NCBI GenBank assembly: GCA_014763835.1
Contig: JACXUQ010000017.1
Location: forward strand, 1-11,320
From: Thiotrichales bacterium
GTDB taxonomy: Bacteria > Pseudomonadota > Gammaproteobacteria > Thiomicrospirales > Thiomicrospiraceae
DNA: 11,320 nt
Direction: 5' to 3'
A model generated the notes under the pieces. That model did no database searches, was not told the origin of the DNA, and saw only the letters and a list, made by a program, of their open reading frames with translations. Position numbers and translations under genes: made by a program. Of this stretch, positions 5,891 through 11,320 are shown one piece after another; the stretch's first letter is position 1; each line of letters opens with the position of its first letter.

Positions 5891-8512
5891 ATGAGTGTGA
5901 TTTTAACGGGGCAAGAGCGCGAAGTCGCACCCGGTATTACGATTGTTTCAAAGACGGATCTGTACGGAACCATAACGGAAGTTAACGAAGAATTTATGCG
6001 TATCAGCGGCTATACCTGTGAGGAACTCATTGGTCATCCGCATAATATTTTGCGCCATCCCGATGTGCCTAAGGCGGTTTTTGCCGACTTGTGGGCCACT
6101 TTGAAACAGGGTAAGCCCTGGGTCAACTTAGTCAAGAACCGTTGCAAGAACGGGGACCATTACTGGGTTGAAGCGAATGTCAGTCCGGTGGTGGAAAACG
6201 GCGAAGTGGTGGGTTATATCTCTGTACGCCGCCGCATTAGCGACGCGCAAAAAGCGGCAGCCGAGGCACTTTACAAGCAGGTGAATGCCGGCAAGGTCAA
6301 GGTTAAAAACGGTTTTGTGGTCGATTGGAAGCGGCGTCTCTGTCTGGCCAACAAAATCAATCCGCTGTTTATTCTGATGTTCCTGATCGTGCAGATGAGT
6401 GTGTTCGGGATACTGGATGCGCTCAATGTCATTACCGTGCCCTGGATGATTCAGGCGGTCGTACTTTCAGTGGTCTTGTTATATGCGCTGCGCGTCAACG
6501 TCTTCGTGAAAAATCAGGTGAAGACCTTCGATGAATTGTTAAAAGCCGCCTCGCAAGGCGATTTCACCCGTCAGGTCGATACTTACGGCAGCACATGGGT
6601 AGGTAAATTGGCTTCCGATTTGAAGCGCATGCAGATTCAAATGGGGGCCAGTTACGAGGATAACCGTTTACAGCTGATTCAAAATACCCGTCTCAAGACT
6701 GCACTGGACAGTGCTTCCACCTGTATGTTGGTAGCAGACAATGATGACAAAATCATCTATCTCAACCAGGCGTTCGAGGCGTTGCTGTGTCAGCACGAAA
6801 CAACATTGCAAGCCATGAATCCATCCTTTTCGCTGGCACATCTGCTCGGCAGCGACCTCACGGCGCTACACCCGGATGCCGAGGCATTTAAAACGCGTTT
6901 GCGCGGTTTGAACTCGCTCTCGTCCGAGGAGTTGCACTTGAAGGAATTGATATGGCGTCTGGTTGCCCAGCCGGTAGTCAACGAGAAGGGGCAGCGTATC
7001 GGTACGGTGACGGAGTGGCGCGATATGACGCAGCAGCGCAATATCGAACAGCGTCTCGACACCACCCTCAAATTGGCGGCCAAGGGGCATACCGATTTGA
7101 GTCTGGCGACCGAGGGATTGGACGGGTTTTATCTCTATACCGCCAGCAACGTGAATGTCTTGTTGCGCAGTCTGAACGGCGCCATAGAGGATATGGTGAA
7201 GGTCATGGCCCGACTGGCGCAGGGGGACATCCAGTTCCGTGTCGAAAAAGAGTTGAGTGGTGCTCTGGCGGCCATGAAGGGGGCGACCAACGTCTCGCTG
7301 GACAATTTGAGCGCAATTATTATGCAGATCCGCAAGGTGGCGCATATGGTCAGATTGGCGGCGGCTGAGTCGGCCCAGGCCTCGGACGACCTGTCCAACC
7401 GTACCCAGCAAGCGGCGGCTACGTTGGAGGACGTGAACTCGAGCATGCAGGTGATCAATAAGCTGCAACAGCAGAACACGCAGGCGCTGCAGGGTGTGAC
7501 GCAGCTCAGCCAAGAGACGATGACGCTGAATCATCAGGCGAGGGAATCAATGGATGCCTCGATTGCCGCCATGGAGGGTATTCGCGAAACCTCGGCCAAG
7601 ATCGGCGATATTATCGGCCTGATTGACGGCATTGCTTTCCAGACCAATTTGCTGGCATTGAATGCCGCCGTCGAAGCAGCACGTGCCGGCGAGCACGGCC
7701 GCGGTTTTGCCGTGGTGGCGGGCGAGGTGCGTAATCTGGCGCAGAAATCGGCCGAAGCGGCGCGTGAAATCAAGCTGCTGATTGAGGAAGCGGGCAGCAA
7801 AGTCAATCAAGGGGCGGAGCGCGTCCATGCGACGCATACTATGTTTGGCGAAGTCGATCAGAGCGTCATCAAAATCAGCGGAACACTGGGTGACGTCATG
7901 GAGTCGATTCGCGAACAGCAGCAGAGTGTGCGCGATATCAGTTCGGCGATCAATTCGTTGGACTCGAATATCCAGCAAAATGCCGCACTGGTAGAGGAGA
8001 CCTCGGCGGCGGCGATTTCGTTGCGTCAGCAGGCTGACAATTTGCACGGCGAAATCGACAAGTTCAAGTTGAACGAGCGTTTGGTCGAACAGCAGACGAA
8101 AAATGAAGCCGTTTCCATTCAGGGAGTGCGTTTAACCGATATTCGCCGCAATATGCGCATCTGGCGTACTACAACGGAAGCCTACCTGAACGGCATCAAT
8201 GTCGAGTTTGATGAAACTGTGGCAGTGCAGCCGAGCTTGTGTGCCGTCGGCAAGGCGTTGAGCAAACTGGCGCAAGCCAAACCGGAGATTACCGGCTGGC
8301 CGGTATGGCAGGAAGTTGAGCGTCTGCACCATCGTCAACATGCTATGGTCGAGGAGGCCTTGCAGTTGCGCAACCAGCTTAAGCAAGAGGGTGATGCGTC
8401 TCGGGCGTTACATGAAAAACTGGATGAGTTGATGAGTGCGTTCATTAAGGTTACCGCCGATCTGGATCAGGCTTTGGGTATGCTTGAAAACGACATCATG
8501 CAGTTTGCCTAA
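5891..8512 (+). CDS. Aer-like PAS chemoreceptor with second PAS domain and degenerate CZB domain
   Basis: An 873-residue methyl-accepting chemotaxis protein that would signal through CheA/CheW to the flagellar motor. Domain order: Aer-type PAS (about 20-115), cytoplasmic linker, two membrane helices (about 157-178 and 183-206), HAMP (about 201-255), a second PAS (265-380, ending in GTVTEWRDMT), HAMP-like repeats (383-475), signalling domain (about 490-727) with hairpin tip IGLIDGIAFQTNLLALNAAV at 575-594, and a C-terminal CZB-like domain (745-830). The first PAS keeps the Aer block HNILRHPDVPKAVFADLWATL (51-71), including R55, H56 and D58 that match FAD-binding residues of E. coli Aer, so redox or oxygen sensing is inferred. 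There is no large periplasmic domain. The CZB motif reads M755-x2-W758-x25-C784-x-V-G787-x23-plus H813-x3-H817, with the first His replaced. No C-terminal CheR-binding pentapeptide is seen. Confidence 0.95.
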   Translation: MSVILTGQEREVAPGITIVSKTDLYGTITEVNEEFMRISGYTCEELIGHPHNILRHPDVPKAVFADLWATLKQGKPWVNLVKNRCKNGDHYWVEANVSPVVENGEVVGYISVRRRISDAQKAAAEALYKQVNAGKVKVKNGFVVDWKRRLCLANKINPLFILMFLIVQMSVFGILDALNVITVPWMIQAVVLSVVLLYALRVNVFVKNQVKTFDELLKAASQGDFTRQVDTYGSTWVGKLASDLKRMQIQMGASYEDNRLQLIQNTRLKTALDSASTCMLVADNDDKIIYLNQAFEALLCQHETTLQAMNPSFSLAHLLGSDLTALHPDAEAFKTRLRGLNSLSSEELHLKELIWRLVAQPVVNEKGQRIGTVTEWRDMTQQRNIEQRLDTTLKLAAKGHTDLSLATEGLDGFYLYTASNVNVLLRSLNGAIEDMVKVMARLAQGDIQFRVEKELSGALAAMKGATNVSLDNLSAIIMQIRKVAHMVRLAAAESAQASDDLSNRTQQAAATLEDVNSSMQVINKLQQQNTQALQGVTQLSQETMTLNHQARESMDASIAAMEGIRETSAKIGDIIGLIDGIAFQTNLLALNAAVEAARAGEHGRGFAVVAGEVRNLAQKSAEAAREIKLLIEEAGSKVNQGAERVHATHTMFGEVDQSVIKISGTLGDVMESIREQQQSVRDISSAINSLDSNIQQNAALVEETSAAAISLRQQADNLHGEIDKFKLNERLVEQQTKNEAVSIQGVRLTDIRRNMRIWRTTTEAYLNGINVEFDETVAVQPSLCAVGKALSKLAQAKPEITGWPVWQEVERLHHRQHAMVEEALQLRNQLKQEGDASRALHEKLDELMSAFIKVTADLDQALGMLENDIMQFA

Positions 8513-8548
8513 GTTTGGCGGTAAAAACGCCAGCTTAGAATTGCTGAC

Positions 8549-8577
8549 AGGCCGCCATTTTGGGCGGCCTTATTTTT
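8549..8577 (+). terminator. Rho-independent terminator of the chemoreceptor gene
   Basis: An 8-bp GC-rich stem, AGGCCGCC (8549-8556) pairing with GGCGGCCT (8563-8570), with a six-base loop, followed by TATTTTT on the plus strand. It lies 36 bases after the chemoreceptor stop. The T tract is also the last codons of the convergent gshB. On the minus strand the stem has no T run after it, so it is a good terminator only for the plus-strand gene. Confidence 0.85.
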
Positions 8578-9526
8578 GCAGGTGGTTTTCCAGGCAGTCG
8601 AACAGGGTGCCGGCAATATTCAGGCCGAACTGGGCATCGAGTTCGCGGATGCAGGTCGGGCTGGTGACGTTGATTTCGGTGATGTAATCGCCGATGACAT
8701 CCAACCCCACAAAATACAAGCCCTTGGCTTTCAGCACCGGCGCAATCTGCCGGCAGAGCCAGCGCTCGCGCTCGCTGATGGGCATGCCCACGCCGGTACC
8801 GCCGGCGGCGATATTGCCGCGGGTTTCACCCTCGGCGGGAATGCGAGCCAATACATAATCGATCGGCTCGCCGTTAATCAGCAGGATACGCTTGTCGCCG
8901 TCCTTGATCTGCGGCAGGTAAACCTGCGCCATAATGTGGTGCTTGCCGAAGCCGGTCATGGTTTCCAGAATGACGTTGATATTCGGATCGTCGTGGCGCA
9001 CGCGGAAAATGGAGCTGCCGCCCATCGCGTCCAGCGGTTTGAGAATGGTGTCGCGATGTTCCTGAATAAAGGCTTTGAGACGATCCCGGTCGGCGGCCAC
9101 CAGGGTCGGCGGGGTGCAGTCTGGGAACCAGCTGGCAAACAGTTTTTCGTTGGCGTCGCGCAGGCTTTGCGGTTTATTGACCACCAGCACGCCTTCCGCC
9201 TCCGCCAATTCCAGCATATGGGTGCTGTAGAGGTAGTCGTTATTGAAAGGCGGGTCCTGACGTATGAGGATGATGTCCAGTTCCTTCAACGGCATTTCCT
9301 GCGTCTGCCCGAAACCGTAATATTGTTCCTCTCGGTTGCGGTCCCAGACTTTGAGTTCGCTGACTTCACCCCAGGCCTGCCCGTTTTTGAGATAGACGTC
9401 TTCGGGTTGCATGTAGTACAGACTGTGGCCGCGGCGCTGCGCTTCGAGCAGCATCGCAAAAGAGCTGTCTTTGTAAGGCTTGATGGTTTCGATCGGGTCC
9501 ATGACGATGCCGACTTTCAGGCGCAT
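8570..9526 (-). CDS. gshB: Glutathione synthase (ATP-grasp)
   Basis: Adds glycine to gamma-glutamylcysteine with ATP, the second step of glutathione synthesis, in the cytoplasm. With the start at 9524-9526 it has 318 residues, close to E. coli GshB (316). Family motifs: VGIVMDPIETIKPYKDSSFA near the N-terminus, RQDPPFNNDYLYSTHML (the prokaryotic GshB signature region), VVNKPQSLRDANEKLFASWF, ILKPLDAMGGSSIFR (ATP-grasp lysine and glycine loop), DGDKRILLINGEPIDYVLARIP, ETRGNIAAGGTG (substrate loop), and GLDVIGDYITEINVTSPTCIREL (metal and ATP site). The frame is open 12 codons further upstream to 9562, but that start lies inside a palindrome. The chosen ATG has GAGGAA seven bases before it. It follows gshA on the same strand with a 64-base gap. 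Confidence 0.97.
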   Translation of the reverse strand: MRLKVGIVMDPIETIKPYKDSSFAMLLEAQRRGHSLYYMQPEDVYLKNGQAWGEVSELKVWDRNREEQYYGFGQTQEMPLKELDIILIRQDPPFNNDYLYSTHMLELAEAEGVLVVNKPQSLRDANEKLFASWFPDCTPPTLVAADRDRLKAFIQEHRDTILKPLDAMGGSSIFRVRHDDPNINVILETMTGFGKHHIMAQVYLPQIKDGDKRILLINGEPIDYVLARIPAEGETRGNIAAGGTGVGMPISERERWLCRQIAPVLKAKGLYFVGLDVIGDYITEINVTSPTCIRELDAQFGLNIAGTLFDCLENHLQK

Positions 9527-9532
9527 GGCAGG

Positions 9533-9538
9533 TTCCTC
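9533..9538 (-). promoter_or_regulatory. Ribosome binding site that sets the gshB start
   Basis: Minus strand GAGGAA, six bases between its end and ATG 9524-9526. The upstream ATG at 9560-9562 has no such site and sits in the palindrome stem, so the shorter gshB protein is preferred. Confidence 0.65.
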
Positions 9539-9554
9539 AAAATGCAGTGGATGG

Positions 9555-9582
9555 AAACTCAACAGGCCGGCCTGTTGAGTTT
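9555..9582. repeat. Perfect 28-base palindrome between gshA and gshB
   Basis: AAACTCAACAGGCC (9555-9568) is followed directly by its exact reverse complement (9569-9582), 14 bases each side with no spacer. As RNA it would form a 12-bp stem with a GGCC-type loop. On the minus strand (gshA to gshB) it is preceded by A-rich sequence and followed by only TTT, so it is a poor to moderate terminator. It could instead act as an attenuator, an RNA-processing or stability stem, or a protein-binding site. It ends 16 bases before the gshB Shine-Dalgarno. Confidence 0.9.
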
Positions 9583-9590
9583 ATTCGGGT

Positions 9591-10895
9591 TTATTTTGCT
9601 GTTTGTTTTTTGGCTTTTGCTTCGGCGATTTCGCGCGCCGCCGCCAGCAGTGCCAAACGCGCAATCACGCCATACGCATAGAAGCGGTTGGGGGAAGCGT
9701 CGGGCGACTGCTGTTCGTCGGGAACCACGCCCGGGGTTTCAAACGACAGCGGCTGGAAGTGCATGCCCGGCGAGTTGAGGTTGTCGGTCGCCGTTTTGCC
9801 GGTGTGCACACGGTAGAAACCGCCTACCACATGGCTGCCGATCATGTAAACCACCGGTTCCGCCACGGCGCCGTCAATGGTTTCGTAGGTGTAAACCCCT
9901 TCCTGCACCAGCATCTGTTCGACCTGCAGCCCCTCTTTGACCGAGGCCATCTTGTTGCGCTGTTTGCGGTTCAGATTGAGGACGTCTTCCGCTGTATTGA
10001 CCGACATGATTGCCATACCGTAAGTGCCGCTGTCGGATTTGACGATGACAAACGGTTTGCAGGCGATATCGTGCGTGCGGTAATACTCCTGGGTGTTTTC
10101 CAGCATCTGGTTGACGGTTTCCGCCAAGGTTTCCAGCCCGGTGCGCTCTTTGAAGTTGATGGGGCCGCAAGGCACCGAGGTTGGGGTGATCAGCCAGGGA
10201 TCGATGCCAATCAACTCGGCAAATTCACCTGTTACATCGGCGTAATGCTGGAAGTGGTGGGTTTTATAACGGTTGGCCCAGCCGAGCTCCAGCGGCGGCA
10301 GCAGGGTCTGGTCGATGTCTTCCAGAATGGCCGGGCGGCCGGCGGACAGGTCGTTGTTCAGCAAAACGGCGCAGGGGAAGAAATCGTCCACGCCCACTTT
10401 GTTGCCTTCGCGGCGAATGGGTTTGAGCGTCAGTACATTACCGGAAGGTAGTTCCATCAGCAGGGGCGCATTCAGGTCGGGCAATAGAGAGCCGATCTGC
10501 ACTTCGTAACCGGCGTTTTCCAGAATGGTTTTCAGCGCAAAGACGTTTTCCATATAGAACAGATTGCGTGTATGGTTTTCCGGAATCAGCAGAATGCCGT
10601 CGGCGATCGGACAGATTTGGGTCACGGCGTTTTGTGCGGCATGGACTGCCAGTGAGCGCAGGTCGGGATGCAGGTTGTTGAATCCGGCCGGAAACAGGTT
10701 GGTATCGACCGGTGCGAGCTTGTAGCCGGCGTTACGCAGGTCAACGGAGGCGTAAAACGGGGCCGGCGTCTGCATAAACTGCTTGCGCAACCAGGATTCG
10801 ATTTCGGTGCGGTTGGCCAGCAGATGGGCTTCGAGTTCAAGTAGCGGCCCGGTTAAAGCGGTTTGCAGATGAGGAACCTGATTGGTTGACAGCAT
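9591..10895 (-). CDS. gshA: Glutamate-cysteine ligase, Acidithiobacillus ferrooxidans type
   Basis: Makes gamma-glutamylcysteine from glutamate, cysteine and ATP, the first step of glutathione synthesis. The 434-residue sequence is not the E. coli GshA type. It matches what I know of the proteobacterial 'ferrooxidans' GshA family: LFPAGFNNLHPDLR (68-80), CPIADGILLIPENHTRN (95-111), Y-M-E-N-V followed by a helix, TPTSVPCGPINFKERTGLETLAE (237-259), PFVIVKSDSGTYGMAIM (281-297, resembling an ATP-grasp lysine and glycine loop), VQEGVYTYETIDGAVAEPVVYMI (330-352) and VHTGKTATDNLNSPGMHF (363-380). The start at 10893-10895 has an AGAGAAG site upstream. A perfect TATAAT lies 68 bases before it. It is transcribed toward gshB, and the two probably form an operon. 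Confidence 0.94.
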   Translation of the reverse strand: MLSTNQVPHLQTALTGPLLELEAHLLANRTEIESWLRKQFMQTPAPFYASVDLRNAGYKLAPVDTNLFPAGFNNLHPDLRSLAVHAAQNAVTQICPIADGILLIPENHTRNLFYMENVFALKTILENAGYEVQIGSLLPDLNAPLLMELPSGNVLTLKPIRREGNKVGVDDFFPCAVLLNNDLSAGRPAILEDIDQTLLPPLELGWANRYKTHHFQHYADVTGEFAELIGIDPWLITPTSVPCGPINFKERTGLETLAETVNQMLENTQEYYRTHDIACKPFVIVKSDSGTYGMAIMSVNTAEDVLNLNRKQRNKMASVKEGLQVEQMLVQEGVYTYETIDGAVAEPVVYMIGSHVVGGFYRVHTGKTATDNLNSPGMHFQPLSFETPGVVPDEQQSPDASPNRFYAYGVIARLALLAAAREIAEAKAKKQTAK

Positions 10896-10915
10896 GATCT
10901 TCTCTTTTCTGTATT

Positions 10916-10948
10916 GGCTGTTGTGCTGCTTGCAGCGTGCCCGCAGCC
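10916..10948. repeat. Nested inverted repeat in the gshA leader
   Basis: Plus-strand GGCTG (10916-10920) pairs with CAGCC (10944-10948), enclosing GCTGC-TT-GCAGC (10925-10936). In the predicted gshA 5' leader this could fold into a small nested hairpin ending about 20 bases before the ATG, clear of the ribosome site. It may affect mRNA stability or be a protein-binding site; function unknown. Confidence 0.4.
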
Positions 10949-10963
10949 CTGTGAAATGAAAAC

Positions 10964-10992
10964 ATTATAACGCGCTTCCAGCCCGGTTTAAG
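10964..10992 (-). promoter_or_regulatory. Probable sigma70 promoter of gshA-gshB
   Basis: Minus strand: perfect -10 TATAAT (10964-10969) with a poor -35, CTTAAA (10987-10992, 17 bases away, 3 of 6) or TTAAAC at 16. Transcription would start near 10957, giving a leader of about 60 bases. It lies in the only gap upstream of gshA, between gshA and the diguanylate cyclase gene. The weak -35 could mean activator dependence. Confidence 0.55.
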
Positions 10993-11012
10993 CAGAAGTT
11001 ATGGGCATGTCG

Positions 11013-11320
11013 CTATTCCGTGAGTGCCCAGGTCGCTTGCAGTTGCTGGCAGTTGATGACCTTGTTTTTGCCCTGATGCTTGGCCAGATAGAGCGCCTGA
11101 TCGGCGCGCGATATGAGCTGGTCAATCGACTCCCCTTCACGGTATTGTGCGACACCGATGCTGACGGTGTGCTGAATACTATGCGGCATGGCTGTCTGCG
11201 CGATGCCTTCACGCAGTTTCTCCGCCAGAATCATGGCCTGCTGCAAATCGGTATCCGGGCAGATGGCAATAAACTCTTCACCGCCCCAGCGCCCGAAAGT
11301 GTCGGTTTCTCGCAGATGAT
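11013..11320 (-). CDS. Diguanylate cyclase (GGDEF), C-terminal part, cut by window edge
   Basis: The frame runs off the right edge, so only the last 101 residues are visible and the sensor part is missing. Translating from the edge gives HLRETDTFGRWGGEEF: a GGEEF active-site motif with an RETD inhibitory site five residues before it, as in product-inhibited cyclases. It continues with HTVSIGVAQYREGESIDQLI and ADQALYLAKHQGKNKV, the usual end of a GGDEF domain. It should make cyclic di-GMP from two GTP. The stop is TAG at 11013-11015, followed by a 20-residue tail-free end typical of these proteins. No clear terminator separates it from gshA, 117 bases on, but gshA appears to have its own promoter. 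The internal TTG at 11246 is not a real start. Confidence 0.93.
   Translation of the reverse strand, partial: HLRETDTFGRWGGEEFIAICPDTDLQQAMILAEKLREGIAQTAMPHSIQHTVSIGVAQYREGESIDQLISRADQALYLAKHQGKNKVINCQQLQATWALTE

Noticed and set aside
6866..7534. Minus-strand open frame of 222 codons inside the chemoreceptor
   Set aside because: Rich in His, Arg and Gln as expected from the complement of the receptor codons; no family features.
8516..8532. Small hairpin TGGCG-loop-CGCCA after the chemoreceptor stop
   Set aside because: Only 5 bp with no T tract; the better terminator is the next hairpin at 8549-8570.
8547..9570. Shared ACAGGCCG in the terminator (8547-8554) and the gshA-gshB palindrome (9562-9569) as a dispersed repeat family
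   Set aside because: Only eight bases are shared and the surrounding sequences differ; most likely chance in GC-rich stems.
8576..9778. Long plus-strand open frame of 400 codons opposite gshB and the end of gshA
   Set aside because: It is antisense to two genes with clear family motifs, shows no recognisable domain, and is the sort of frame that GC-rich codon use produces on the opposite strand.
9603..10451. Plus-strand open frame of 282 codons opposite gshA
   Set aside because: Antisense shadow of gshA; no start signal and no recognisable motif.

Overview
The window is ordinary-looking chromosomal DNA from a gammaproteobacterium, by eye moderately GC-rich. The gene order yqgE-ruvX-pyrR-pyrB-pyrC', with gshB close by, is known from Pseudomonas. 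The glutamate-cysteine ligase is of the less common Acidithiobacillus ferrooxidans type. Together with an Aer-like chemoreceptor and a diguanylate cyclase, this would fit a motile, possibly sulfur-oxidising gammaproteobacterium such as a Thiomicrospira/Hydrogenovibrio relative. The genus guess is weak and rests on gene content alone. I saw no insertion sequence, phage gene, tRNA, rRNA or CRISPR array.

Positions 10-5618 hold a minus-strand cluster. Read in the direction of transcription it runs apbE (FMN transferase lipoprotein), yqgE, ruvX, pyrR, pyrB, a catalytically dead dihydroorotase (pyrC'), and a small protein that looks like a degenerate PyrK-type electron-transfer subunit. From yqgE to pyrC' each gene overlaps the next by 4 or 8 bases, which suggests translational coupling. 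PyrB and PyrC' are expected to form the class A aspartate transcarbamoylase complex seen in Pseudomonas. PyrR would sense pyrimidine state or salvage uracil. The terminal PyrK-like gene has no role I can assign with confidence.

Positions 5619-5890 are a divergent intergenic region with only weak promoter candidates. On the plus strand, 5891-8512 encodes an 873-residue chemoreceptor: an Aer-type PAS domain, two membrane segments, HAMP, a second PAS domain, the signalling hairpin, and a C-terminal CZB-like domain whose first zinc-binding histidine is replaced by methionine. A hairpin terminator at 8549-8577 follows it.

Positions 8570-10895 (minus) hold gshA followed by gshB, the two steps of glutathione synthesis. 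A perfect 28-base palindrome lies between them, and a good -10 box precedes gshA. At the right edge (11013-11320, minus) is the C-terminal part of a diguanylate cyclase with intact GGEEF and inhibitory-site motifs.

The most unusual point is the pairing of a dead dihydroorotase with a PyrK-like protein that lacks the Fe-S cysteines. Next are the altered CZB zinc site and the palindrome in the glutathione operon. Nothing here is clearly a new defence or mobile system.
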